A stretch of 64,000 bases of DNA from Microbotryum silenes-acaulis (Eukaryota; Basidiomycota; Microbotryomycetes; Microbotryales; Microbotryaceae), in assembly GCA_003665825.1 (NCBI GenBank), contig QPFY01000007.1, positions 62,001 through 126,000 on the forward strand. Direction: 5' to 3'. The notes below the pieces were generated by a model. That model was given only the letters and a program-made list of their open reading frames with translations. It ran no database searches and was not told the DNA's origin. Below are positions 43,103 through 54,900 of this stretch, piece by piece. How positions within the stretch are numbered: position 1 is the stretch's first letter; every line of letters starts with the position of its first letter. A program made the position numbers and the translations under genes.

Positions 43103-43236
43103 CTTGAATCTCGGCGTCTGATTCGAGGTGGTTCAATACGTTAGAACGCTCGAATCAGAAGGAAGCTAAGAGAAAGCCCGCGCGCGCTCGCGCTCATGTA
43201 GCCTACAGAGTGTACTCCTCACGTGTCAACTCAACA
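43103..43236 (-). repeat. Copia LTR (5' LTR of the element)
   Basis: Same 134-bp sequence as 38800-38933. On the minus strand it begins TGTTGAGTTGACACG, with the TG start usual for LTRs. It holds the element's promoter by position. Confidence 0.9.
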
Positions 43237-43242
43237 CACTAT

Positions 43243-43693
43243 TGAGGCGCAATGTAGGGTAACGCTTGACACGCGCCGATGCTCCGCAACGAGGTGAGTG
43301 TATGCGCTTTTGCCGCCGTCGATGTGGGGGAAGGGGTACTGCCCGTGACTGCCACCGGCGCCGGGTGACCCTCAGGGGCTTTGTCAGTACATTGACGAGG
43401 TGTCACCGCCTGTCTACTGTGCATAAGCCTTGCCAAGAATGTATCAACGCTAAAAAGGAGGTGAATGACGCTTCAAATGGAGTTAACGTGATCCTTTCCG
43501 TCGTCGGGCTGTCGCCCCCCTGCAGCTGGGAGCTCGCACGCCACTTTTCGTCGCGCACGCCATCGCTCCATCGGTAAGCGACCGGGCACGCTATGAAACC
43601 GAAAGTGATCGCACGACCTTCGCTTTTTCACTCCCTCCCGTTCCCTGCACTCCATTCGACACTTTGGCCTTCCACTCATACCTATCCCTCAAG
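43243..43693. promoter_or_regulatory. Region between copia and the dioxygenase gene
   Basis: About 450 bases holding the promoter of the TauD-type gene. The copia insertion lies less than 0.5 kb upstream of that start codon and could affect its expression. Confidence 0.4.
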
Positions 43694-45300
43694 ATGCCTT
43701 CCGTAACGAGCTCCGTAACCCAAGTCTTCGAGACGCTTAACTTGAGGGGCAAGGACAAGACCCCACCCGCCTCGGATGCCGGGCTCGACTCGGGCCAGCA
43801 GCGCAAGCCTTTGGAACTGTCCGGCGCCTTGAATGAGGTCAAGTACCCGTGAGTTACCTGATGATGGATGGAAAAAAAGCTATATTATTTCCCACTGACA
43901 CGTTCTCGCACACTTCCTTGCTCCATCTTCCTCGACGCACGCCCTCCCTCGTTCGTCATCTCCCTCCTCCACTTCGTCATCGCTCGCCCGACTTGCGCAC
44001 TTGGGCCCACTTGCTCCCCCCAGTCGCGTGCAATTAACCCCGGCTATCGGAGTCGAGTTCGCCGAATCCGTTCGCCTTTCCGAAATCCGTGCTTTGCCTC
44101 AACAGGAACAAGATAATGTTCTTCGTGACCTTGCCATCACCAGTCAGTACTCGACACAGACCCAGGTCCGATCGTCAGGAGCTTATTTTCATAAGCACGC
44201 CATCTTCCTTTTCCCCAGTCTCGCGTAACGGTGTCGTTTTCTTCCAAGACCAATCTGACTTGAAACCCGAAGACTTGGGTCGTATTGCCCTTCGTCTCGG
44301 TGAACTAGCCGGCAAACCCGAATCGTCGACGTTGCACATTCATCCAACGCAGGAATTGACCGAGACGGGTCTTCCCTTGGGCAAGATCTCGAGCAAGCCT
44401 GATGCGGAGGGGAGGCAAATCTCGTTCGCAGATTCGGGGTTGACGTCCAAAGGATGGCACTCGTACGTGCTTTATGAAGACTATTTGTTCCTGATACCCT
44501 CGCTGAAAACCTGTGCTCCCGCCCTCCCACAGCGACGTCTCGTTCGAGCCCAAGCCGGCACTCTACACGATTTTGCAAATGCACACCCTCCCCAAAACTG
44601 GCGGCGACACCCTTTGGTCGTCCAACTACTCGGCCTACGATCGTCTAACCCCTCCTTTGCAAGCGTTCCTTTCCGGTTTGAAGGCGACGCATGATGCTTG
44701 GAGGTTCAGGGAACAGGCCGCGCAGAATGGGTACAAATTGAGGACGGCCGAGAGGGGCTCGCCGGATAATCAGGGTGGGGCGTTCAAGGCTGTGCATCCC
44801 ATCGTGAGGACGAATCCTGGTGAGTGCAGTTCAAATGCCGAGATGAGAAAGATTCGATGGCTGATCGTCTTGAGTGTGTCGTATTCTGTAGTGACGGGCC
44901 TGAACGCGCTCTACGTCAACAAAACTTTCACGACCAAGATTGACCAGCTCTCATACGACGAGTCTGCGGTCTTGTTGGATTATCTCTTCCGACTGCAACA
45001 CGAATCTCACGGTGAGTTATTAGAATTTACAAATGAGCTTAATCGCCCCTTTCGTCTCCAATCCTAATCCTCCCCTTTGCCCTTTTCTCAGACACCCACG
45101 TGAAATACCACTGGTCCAAGAACAACGTCGCAATCTGGGACAACTCGGTCGTGAACCACCTCGCGACCTTTGACTTTAAGGAATTCCGTGCGGGAGATCG
45201 TGCCGTTGTGGTAGGGGATCGACCTTATTTCGATCCGGCGGGCGTGTCGAGGGATGCTTTTGAGGCGCAGTTGGAGAAGCAGGTTGCGGAGGAGGCTTAG
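43694..45300 (+). CDS. TauD/TfdA-type Fe(II)/2-oxoglutarate dioxygenase
   Basis: Six exons, 43694-43848, 44024-44142, 44219-44462, 44533-44819, 44892-45011 and 45092-45300, give 377 residues. The iron ligands are His172 and Asp174 (WHSDVSFEP) and His331 (VVNHLATFDF). An Arg in the following DRPYF region is placed to bind 2-oxoglutarate. Other family marks are NGVVFFQDQ, GGDTLWSSNYSAYDRL and HPIVRTNP. Fungal relatives act on taurine, other sulfonates, sulfate esters or related compounds and release sulfur for growth. The exact substrate cannot be told here. All six joins keep phase and family sequence. Confidence 0.9.
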
Positions 45301-46392
45301 AGTATGGATGGAGGGGAGGGTGTTTGTATTTCTTGTAGACAGGATGTTTCGAATCGAATTTGTTTCCTTTCTAGAGGGCATCGAGTCCGGCCGAAGGATT
45401 GGCGAGATTCGCCACTAGAGAGATGTCGAACTGGAAGAATGCTACACTGAAGTGTTGCGAGCACATCTCTTCACTCAAGTCGGACCAAGATGGTCGTCCA
45501 AGTACCAGGTTCGGGAAGTCGAGCTGATTGGCCGAACAAGTCTTACGGATCCTCCAGAGGAGTGCCCAGAGAACTTGTCAGGAGCCAGGGACGGAGGGTC
45601 TGACGAGTCAATCCGAGACAAGCTGTGCACCGCCTCGCGGGTTGTGAATCCGTGAGTTGAATTTGCCCCGGAGTCGAAATCCATCGAGTTTCTTCGTGGA
45701 CTGCAACATAGGACTGCTGTGAGTAAATTGGTCAGATTTCGATCGCAGATAAGTAACACGGAGAGCCTCCATGATGATGAGCTCGGGGTGACGTAATCCC
45801 CCTAGGGGAGGGACCGTGCGAGCCGGGGCCGATCCGCGCGGCGGCGGTAGCGGTCGTTCTTCGATTCGCCAACCTCCTCGGATATAAGCCCGTTCGTCAA
45901 CTCGTGTTTCGAGCCAGAAGGTAGAATCCTCGCTTTCCGCCGATGTCAAGAATTCGATTCGAACGGGGTCTAATCCAAACAAGGTCACGGTCGATGACGG
46001 CGTGTGAGGCCGAGGTGAAGCAAATGCCTGGAGAAAAACTCTTGGCGCTTGCTCGGTGAGCTTGTCGGCTGAGCTTGTGAGGGAGGTGGTGGGGTGCACT
46101 GCATCGCCTGCCGGTCGCCTCGGCGGTGCCGTTCTCAATTTTGTGGAGGTGCATCTTTCGTCGTTGTTGAAGACGATCTTGCTCCTCTCCTCTTTCACCG
46201 TCCCCTCTCTTCTCCTCCCCTTCGCTCCCCTTCGCTCCCCTTCGCTGCCCTTCGCTTCCGTTCTCTGACTGGATGCCGTGCCTTGACGACCCGCTACGTC
46301 AGGCGCACGAGGCCACTGTCGATCACCGACTGAGCCGGCCGCGCTCGTGTTCGTCTTTGCTTCGTTCAAGCCGGTCATCGACCCACTGGATC
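45301..46392. promoter_or_regulatory. Intergenic region upstream of the ADAM gene
   Basis: About 1.1 kb. It holds the dioxygenase 3' end and the ADAM promoter. A repeat of cttcgctcccc (46221-46257) lies just upstream of the ADAM start. A minus-strand frame of 256 codons (45608-46378) has no recognisable domain and is not called. Confidence 0.4.
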
Positions 46393-49300
46393 ATGTCACC
46401 ATGGCTCGTCATGACCGCCGCGATCGCGACCTTGTTCGTGACCGTCTCCCACGCCTCTTCTCCACCGCCACGGATCCTTCACCCTCGAGCGTTGTCGCAT
46501 CCTTCGCACATCCAAACGCGTATAGTTGCTCGCTCGGCTGGTGCTGCGGTCGCTGAGGCCTCTGAGGGGACGGGCGCGGCTTTGTCCGATCGACGCGCAC
46601 GGCGCCGCGCCTTGCGTCCAACCTTAGATCGAAACGGAACTGGCACCCTACATGACTCGGACCCAGCCTCGGCCTCAATAGCCAACGACAATCACGACTC
46701 TTCGGCAACAACCCGCCTCCGATGGGACGACCGCTTCATCCTCTCGTTCCAAGCCCACAACGAATCACTGCACCTAGCACTGAGACCGAGCACTTCGATC
46801 GTTCACCCCGATGGCATCAAGCTCGTCGAGACACATACCGACGCTCTGACGGGGCGTCGGCACACGACCGAATCGGTCTTGGCTCGTCACGAGGTGCGCG
46901 TCTATGAAGGTGTGATCCTCCCTCCCGGAGGTGACATCGAGGATTGGATTAGGGAGGAAGAGGCTGGGGTCGTCAGGGATCTCGCCAAAGATGGTAGAGG
47001 GTGGGCCAAGATTTTCGTGCCGAGCTCTCAATCGAATGACGAAGACGCCGAGCTCGAGTTTCAAGGCAGTTACTCGATCGATGGCGATGCGTACACAATT
47101 CATTCGACTCCGAGGTACTTGGCCGTTAAGGACATGGACGATCCCGAACCACCGCGGATCCTCACCAAACGAGGGCTCGCCACGACTCTGCCTCGAATGG
47201 TCATCGTTCGAGAACGGGATATACTCTCCCCCGTCGAGCACATTGAACGTCTGCGCAAGCGTCGGTCTCTGATTCCTGACCCTGAACGGTTTTCCGATGC
47301 GGCTTTGGAATCCGGGTGTGGTCATGATACGCTCGCATTCAACACGGACCCGAACCACCCCGTGCTCGCCTCGGCACTCGATCAGTCCGTCTTCGCCGAC
47401 GTCACCACACCTTGGGTCCATGGTCTTTTTGGTCTTCCGTCTCGTTCTTCACCCCTCGATTCGGATTTTGCACTCGTCGACCGAGGCGCGATCGTCTCCT
47501 CCTACCCACCTCGCCGAAAGGTCAAGCGACAATCTGGTGGCGACATCTCTGGCGGCACCGGGACCTCGTCCAACTTTATCAACTCGATTGGATCGACGCA
47601 AGGATGTCCTCGCTCGCGTCGCGTCGTCTTCGTCGGTGTAGCCTCTGATTGTACCTTCACCGCACAGTTCTCTTCCCCCGCTGCGGCTCGCGAATCGATC
47701 CTCACCGACTTCAACAGCGCCTCAACCCTGTACCAGGCGAGCTTCAACGTCTCGCTCGGCATCGTCGAGCTCAATGTTCAATCTGGCTCGTGCCCGACCA
47801 CAACGGCCCAAGTCGACGCGAGCAACCCTTGGAACGTCGGGTGCCCAGAAGGTGGTGGACCCGGGATGGCCCTTAACGATCGGCTGTCAGTCTTCTCGCA
47901 ATGGCGTTCAAATAAGGGTGGTGGAGACGGTGCGGGTCTGTGGCACTTGTTGAGCAACTGCTCGACGGGCAGCGAGGTCGGCGTCGCTTGGCTTGGTCAG
48001 TTGTGTCGTGTCTCGTCTGTGACGAGTGAAGGTCAAACGACGAGCGGTACGGGTGTGACGACCTTGACGAGGAACACCTGGCAGGTCATTGCGCATGAGA
48101 TTGGTCACAACTTTGGGTGAGTCCGATCAGCGGTTGTTGGTGGTTCTCCCGCTCAATGGCTTTGACCGTCCTTACAGTGCCGTCCACGACTGCGCATCCG
48201 GCTGCTCACTCAACCAGGCGTGCTGCCCATTGTCGACTTCGACGTGCAATGCGAACGCGGCTTACATCATGTGGGTCGAAGTAGCCTCGTTGTTCAATTT
48301 GAGGTAAGCATCAAGCTGAAGGATCGTTGCGCTCACAGGTCCCCAGTCTCGGCACGCAACACGTCTGCATTCTCACCTTGCTCGATCGGCAACATCTGCT
48401 ACGCGCTCGGTAACTCGCTCAACACATCTTGCTTGCGCGTGCCAGGAGCGACGGGGAACCCTTCCATCATCTCGATTGAATCATGCGGCAACGGCATCCT
48501 CGAAGCCGGTGAAGAATGTGATCCGGGAGGCCAAACCGACTCGTGCTGCAACGCCTCGACCTGCAAATTCGTCTCCGGTGCCGTCTGCTCGTCCCTCAAT
48601 TCGCTCTGCTGCAATAGTTGTCAAATAGCTTCCAACGGGACCGTATGTCGCGCCGCCATTGACACGCGCTGCGATATCGCCGAGACGTGTTCGGGCTTGA
48701 CGGCGGAATGCCCGGAGGATAAGTATCGCAGTGACGGGACGAGTTGTGGGGATGGTGGGTTGGCGTGCGCGACGGGGGTGTGCACGAGTCAGTCGCTGCA
48801 GTGCCAGACTGCGGGTACGTCGTTGAATTTGACGAGCTCGTGTAGGGCCACGGTCAGTTCATGTTTGGGTCGTGCGTCGATTCGTGCGGTGGAGACTGAT
48901 CAGGTTCATATATCGGCACGTATTGCAGAGCTCGTCCTGCTCGATCACTTGCCAGAATCCTTCCAGCCTAGCAAGTTGCGTCGTGCTCGATCAAAGCTAT
49001 CGAGATGGGACGCCTTGTGGATGTGAGTTTCTGGGACGCAAGTCGCTGCTCCACTTCATGAGCGAGAAGGTACTGATTTTGGGAGTTTTCACAGATGGTG
49101 GTCGATGCAACGATGGCGGCTGTGCGGCTGGCTCGGCCCTTGACACCGCCAAAGGCTGGTACTGTAACAATTTGGCGAGTGAGTCGTCGTATCTACCCCT
49201 ACTTTGATCTCTCAATCCTGTTTCGAGAAGGAATCTGATCCGATTTCTCCCCTCTTCATAGTCGCCATCCCCGTAACCATCGTCGCCGGCCTCTTGGTAC

Positions 49301-49581
49301 TCGGCATTATCTACGCCCTCCTCCGCTGCTGCTTCTGCCCGCGTCAATCCCTTCGACCGCGCAAGAACAAAAAGGGCACCGTAGCATCATCGCAATACGC
49401 CGTCCCTAATGGACCCCCCACCGGAGGAGGTCATTACAATGGTCCATCTCCTCCTCCACAAGCGTACCAGAACGGACATTACCCTCCTCCACCACCGCAA
49501 GTGTATCAGCAATCGAACCGCAACAATAATTGGGTCGACCCGAGTGCTTATAACGGGCCTGATTATGGGCATGGGAGATGA
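46393..49581 (+). CDS. ADAM-family zinc metalloprotease (reprolysin, M12B)
   Basis: Six exons, 46393-48116, 48178-48270, 48339-48852, 48929-49022, 49095-49178 and 49262-49581, give 942 residues. Order of parts: signal peptide (MTAAIATLFVTVSHA), a long prodomain with a basic RRKVKRQ site fit for Kex2/furin-type cleavage before the catalytic domain, a catalytic domain with HEIGHNFGAVHD (His568, Glu569, His572, His578), a cysteine-rich disintegrin-like domain (CGNGILEAGEECDPGG), a second cysteine-rich part (YRDGTPCGYGGRCNDGGC), a membrane segment (VTIVAGLLVLGIIYALL) and a Pro/Tyr-rich cytoplasmic tail. It is a membrane-bound sheddase-like protease, similar to ADM proteins of filamentous fungi and S. 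pombe Mde10. The start at 46393 was preferred over the upstream in-frame Met at 46273 because it puts the signal peptide at the N-terminus. Confidence 0.92.
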
Positions 49582-49957
49582 TGAAATGGCTCGGCTATGA
49601 TCTTCGATCACGAATACTCATTTGAAGACAAGAAATTCCATTTCCTTCGTTTTGTATCACTAGAACTCCCCGACCTGGGTGTGACGATTATCTATTCAAT
49701 CTCCTTCGCTCGCTTTTTAATACTCGCATCTACTCTCCTTTTTCCTCTTCCGCTTTCGGTTCTGCAGCAACTAGTTCTTCATGCACTCTCCTTTCCATAG
49801 TTCTTGTAATGGCTCTTATGAAACGATGCTATTCCTGTTGCGTGTTGTGGAGCCCTTGATCGAGGCCCCTGTCCTGATCCTAGCCAGCCTTTGTGCATCC
49901 GGGTGTGAACTGCTTACATTCAACGATTGACCAAGCTATATCTAGAGAACTTCCACT
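49582..49957. other. Convergent 3' region
   Basis: It lies between the ADAM stop and the stop of the FAD oxidase on the other strand. No gene seen. Confidence 0.4.
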
Positions 49958-51426
49958 CTACAACTTTGCCTCCCTCTTCCCCTCCAAAACCTGACTCGTC
50001 TCCCTCCCCTCGCGACTCTTATCCACCCTCCCTTCCACCCCTTTCCAACTCCACACCTTGCTCGTTTCCTCCTCCAACCTTCCCTCTAACCGTTTGACGA
50101 CCAAATCGCCCAGTATCGGAAAGAACTTGAACGCATGACCACTTCCCCCACTCGCCACGAAGAGTCCCTCACGTGAAGGATCATAATCGATCAACCAATC
50201 GCCGGTCCTACGATCAGTATACCAACACAACCTACTACCCGTCCAGTCCCTCTTTTGTAAAGCCGGATAAACCCGAGCCAATTGTTCGATCAATTGGGTG
50301 CGGGCAGAGAGAGGAATTTGTTGCGTCTCGTAGCCTGGTGAGAGAGTTGTTCGAGGGGTGCTGGGGAGGGTACGCGTCGGGTTTAGGAAGCCGGCGGAGT
50401 GAATCGCGAATTTGACGAGGCCAGTTTTGGTCGGTGGAAACGAATAGCTACAAGGTTTTTGAGTGAGAGAGGAATCGTTATTAGTGGTACAATTCTTGTG
50501 CGTTTGTGCATGTATTGACTTACAAGCCCGTGTCGAGGAATAAAGACACCGGTGCATCACGATACAACTCGGCCTCTTTCTCATCCAATTGAATCGTCCC
50601 GATCACCTGTCCCGTCGGAACAAGCTCGTGTCCCAATTCGGGCAAGAGTCGACTCGTCCATGCTCCGGAAGCCAAGATGGTCAAATCGGCGGTCAGTGTC
50701 CGACCATCGATCAGTTTGACGCCCTGAACGGTTCGGGAATCGTTCGCGTAGAGGAGGGATTGGGCATCGCCTTGAACGAATTGAACGCCGGAGGAGCAGA
50801 GAATTGAGACGACGTCGACGACCGCTTGGCGCGAATCGGCCCATCCTCCGGCTTCATTGTAATCTGTCGTCGAAAAAGAATCTTCCCTCAGCCTCGAGAG
50901 GGAGTCCTCCTACCTCGAATCTCGCCAACTCACAAGCTGTATTCCTCTCCAACTCTTTCTTCCGCACGATCTGCGGCACCCTGCCGTAAACCTCCTTCCA
51001 CATCCCTTCCCCTTGCAAGACCCACACCTTCTTCCCCGCCGCCTCGGACCTCCTCTGTTCCTCCTTATTCAACTCGTAGCTCTTCCTGACGTAAACCTCA
51101 TTCTTGGTCCCTTTATGAGCCGCAACGAGGACTCCACATTCATGAAAATTACGTTCGTACAAACGGTCCTTTCGCCAACGATCGATCGCTCGAATGGCAA
51201 GAGTAGCGTATAAAGGATCGGCGTAATCTTGACGAACGATCTTGTTGATGTCGGCGGAGGCGGCGTCAATTTCGGGAGGTGTCGCACTGCGGTCCAAGAT
51301 GGTGATGAGTTGGGGAAAGTTGGAGTATCGACCACGGAGGAGGGATAGGGCCGTCGAGGCGCCGAAACAGCCACAACCGATGATCAGGATCGAAGTGGGG
51401 GGTTGCAAAGGTGTACCGTCCGACAT
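49958..51426 (-). CDS. FAD-dependent amine/amino-acid oxidase (MSOX/FAOX-like)
   Basis: Three exons read right to left, 51426-50934, 50863-50524 and 50447-49958, give 440 residues. The N-terminal FAD-binding motif is GCGCFGAS (from Gly17), followed by an acidic strand end (ILDRS). Later parts are YYNEAGGWADSRQAV, LILASGAW-like TILASGAWTSRLLPELG, CWYTDRRTGDWLIDYDP and the C-terminal GGSGHAFKFFPILG, which is characteristic of the sarcosine oxidase/fructosyl-amino-acid oxidase group with covalent FAD. It oxidises an N-substituted amino acid or amine and makes hydrogen peroxide. Candidate substrates are sarcosine, fructosyl amino acids, pipecolate or saccharopine. It ends in EAKL rather than a clear SKL-type peroxisomal signal. 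Confidence 0.88.
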
Positions 51427-51907
51427 CCTAGTCGGTATCCTACGGGGTTCACGGCGGGTAAAGCGGACAAATGCGGAAGGACGACGTGGCAAGAAGGCAA
51501 CGAGCGAAAATGGAGATTCGCCTCCGATCAGGGCCCGGAGCAAAGCCGAACTTCGGCAACGGCCGACGAGCTTCTCGGCCGAGAACTGGCCTCTCGCCAC
51601 GCTCATTCGATTAACGCCGATCTATCCAGAGTCCAGACTCGGGAGGCGCAATGCTTATACATATGCTGACATACGCAAAGAGTAACACAAGCTTATAACG
51701 AAAAAAGACCAAGAAAGAACGAGGGCGCGCTACGTCCATAGGTACATTTGAACGAGCGGACCCGGGAGAAGGCTCACAGACGATTCGAGGACTGAAGGTG
51801 CGCGCGGAAACGAAATGCAGAACAGGGCAAGATGAGGGACAGATAGACAACACACAAAAGACGGACCGTTTAAAAATTCGTAAAAGAGAAACGGAAAAGA
51901 AAGGAGA
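51427..51907. promoter_or_regulatory. Intergenic region upstream of the FAD oxidase gene
   Basis: About 480 bases with the oxidase promoter and the IRE1 3' end. The frame of exon 1 of the oxidase stays open up to 51606, but there is no reason to extend the protein. Confidence 0.4.
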
Positions 51908-54900
51908 TCACTGCTCCTCATCCGGAATACTGAAAGTGGAAGCAAACATGGGCTCGTCGTGGAGGTGGGTCGCGACCGTGTCGTAGACGTGCAGCAGCAG
52001 GTGCGGGAACCGCAGGGTAAAGTAGGATAGGAATCCGCCAGGCAGTTCGCCTAGGTTCCGTCGCACAGAATCCGGTAGATCTTGATAGTGGTGCTTCTGT
52101 GAGGGGTGGCTTGTGTTCGACATCAGTGAACGCCGCCCGGAGCGAAATCAGCCCGCGGGACCCACCTTATTCCTGAGCACCCTCAAAAGATCCCTGACGG
52201 ATTTGCCATCATACTTGCGGTACTTGCCCAAGTTGTCCAAAAGATTACGATCGATCGCCTTTTGCCAATCGTCGCCAACAATCTCGATCGCCCTCGACTC
52301 GAGCATGACCAAGGTCGGTGTCGGCGGATCGCGTTCCATGATCTCGAACCGATCGCTGGCGTCGCAGATGAACAAGAGTCGCTTCTGTGCGTTCCAGAAG
52401 AAGGGGTGCAACAGCACGGCTTCGGCGGTGGGTCGTTCGCGCGGATCGGTGGCGACCATCCGTGTGATAAGGTCTTGGACTTCGATCGCTTCTTCACCGA
52501 GACCATCCAATCGCTCGAGCGAAATCTTGCCCAAAAGGATGTTCATCTCGCGCTCATAACGACCACCAAAGGGGTGCTCGCCACCCGTCAAGACGTAGTA
52601 GACGATGCAACCCAACGAGAAGATGTCGATCGACCTCGTTAACCGCATGCTCGGATCCGTCAAAAGACCCGCCGAACTGCTGCTGCTGCTCCCTCGATTG
52701 CGCGATGGCGAGTTCTGCGTACTGCTCGAAGGTGTACTCGAGACCGATTCTTGCTCAGGATCGACCAGACCTCGCAGCACCTCGGGCGCTCGGTAACCAA
52801 ACGAGCCGGCGGCATGATTCATCGTTTGCTGGAACGAGCTCTCGTCGACATCGAGCTTCTTGCACAGACCGAAATCCGAAATGAGCATCCTCAGTCCGCC
52901 GTGGTGCTTCGACGTCGAGACGAGAATGTTTTGCGGCTTGATATCGCGATGCACGATCTTGAGCTTGTGCAAGTGTCGAATACCGCTAGTGATCTGCCGC
53001 AGGGCTCGCTTCTGGTCCAAGAGCGGAACGAGCTCGGGGAACGAAGACGGCTGGTCGATCAGGTCGAATAGCGATGCAGGGCACAGTTCGAGTGCAATGT
53101 AGAGGAACGTGTCGCGATGCTCCTTGCAGTAGTACCGGATGACGTGGGGGTGGTCATCAGACTCTTGCAGTAGCGCGACCTCGTGCGTCGCGATGGTGAC
53201 AAAGTCCTTGAGCAGCCGCTTGACGGCTACTGCCCGCCCCTGGAACTCTCCTCGCAACACAACCGTGCCGTGGGATCCATAGCCTACATTGCCACGATCA
53301 GGAAATACGCGTCAGTAGGCTCCCATCGGGGACATCGGATCCAGCAAGAAATCTGACTGACCCAAAATCGTGTCCGACACGTCCAACCCTCCCACCGAAT
53401 GCGGCCCAACACTCTTCAACGTCTTGTCCCCCTCCTCTCCATTCTCCTCCTTCACTTCCACCTCCGAGAGCGTGATCGCCCCTAAATCCTGTGACCCAAC
53501 CCCGCCGACCTCACCCACCAACAAGGTCTCCAAACTCGTCCCCTTGGAGATGGACGACCCCCCCAACGCATTCAATTCCCCCGTCGCGGATTTCTTATGC
53601 TTCTTCCCTCTCCGCCGTCGACTCTTTTTCCGCGGCGTACCTTCGACTTCGTCCTTCCCGTCCGAGTCGTTACCTTCCCCCTCCCCATCATCGTCTGGAG
53701 GTGGCAAGGGGGGCAGGTCTTTGGTGGAGACCAAGTTCGGCGAGGAAAGGGACGTGCCTCGACGGTGAGCTGTGCCGCTCACTCCTATCGGCGGTGAGAG
53801 AGTGAGGGCGGGGAGAAGCGCCTTGGACAGCTCCTCGGCGAAAAGGATGGGTACAGGAGAGGGGCCAAGTACCTCTACCGTGTCGGAGGATGGCTTGGGA
53901 GGCTTTTGTTTCGATGAAGAGGTTGCTGTGCGCGTTTTGTTGGGTGCTGACTCGACGATAGCGGGGGCCGGTCGGATGCGCTGCATGAACGTGTTGACCG
54001 TGTCGGCTAAACTATTCGAAGATCGGCCCGAGGCTTTCCTTGCGTAAAAGTAGCCCAAGATCGCAAGCAAAAGGATCACGACGACGCCATTACTCTCTCC
54101 GCCTGTGAACGGGGCAAGAACCTGGCCAAGGACCGACGATCGACTACGGGGTAGCGGAGAGGGTCGATTGGGAATGCTCGGTACGGTCGGTCCCGTTTGC
54201 CTCGGCCCATCGATGAGCAGTCGACTCGTGGGAGGGTCGATAGCACTGTCGGGGCCGACGGGGGCAATGTGCGAGTCGAGAACGGGATAGCGTCCAACGA
54301 GGCAGTCGAGACCTTGGCATACAGGCTGCTGGGGTCCCGTGTCTCCCTCCGAAGCTTCTTCACCATCTTGTCCCGGTTCAAGCGTCTCGCGATCCGGGGT
54401 CGACCCGTCGAGTGCACCCCAGGGCGATAAGAGCGTCAAAGGGTAGCGATCCCGGCTCATTGCGAACAAGCCATCGCCGACGCGACCGACGTACGTCGTG
54501 TCGGGCAATTGTGACCACCGATGGAAGTCGAGGGGCAGACCGTCGACGACGAGAGGGTGCGGTTGCTCAAACATGAGGGGCGCGTCGAACTCTCGGTTGG
54601 GTTCGTCGCTGTTCTCGGGCGACGCGGCCGGGAGGGCGATGTCAAAGACCGAAACCGCGGGTGCGTCGAACGCGACGGACCACTTGATACCGGGTTCGCC
54701 GACCTTGAAGCAGACGAGCGATCCATCGTGCATCGGTTGCAGGTAGAGACTGTCGGGCGTGTGGGTCCATTGTGATTGGAGGGCGATGCCGAGGGCCGAG
54801 GACGTATAAGTCGTGTAAGTGAGCGTCTGGATCGGGACGGAGGACGTCTTTGAATAGATCGACAACGTATATTCTGTGAGTCATTGAAGACCCTAGCGTC

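Larger units (their letters stand above)
38800..43236 (-). mobile_element. Ty1/copia LTR retrotransposon, full length
   Basis: A 4437-bp element on the minus strand with two 134-bp LTRs, a single gag-pol frame in copia order (protease, integrase, reverse transcriptase, RNase H) and a purine tract (agcgagggggggtga on the minus strand, near 38931-38945) next to the 3' LTR. CACTAT flanks both sides (38794-38799 and 43237-43242) and looks like the target-site duplication. The LTRs differ at only a few bases. Two in-frame TAG codons interrupt gag-pol, so it may be inactive unless they are read through. I could not identify the primer-binding site with confidence. Confidence 0.92.

Noticed and set aside
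45608..46378. 256-codon minus-strand frame upstream of the ADAM gene
   Set aside because: No recognisable domain. It covers the expected promoter and overlaps the ADAM 5' region.
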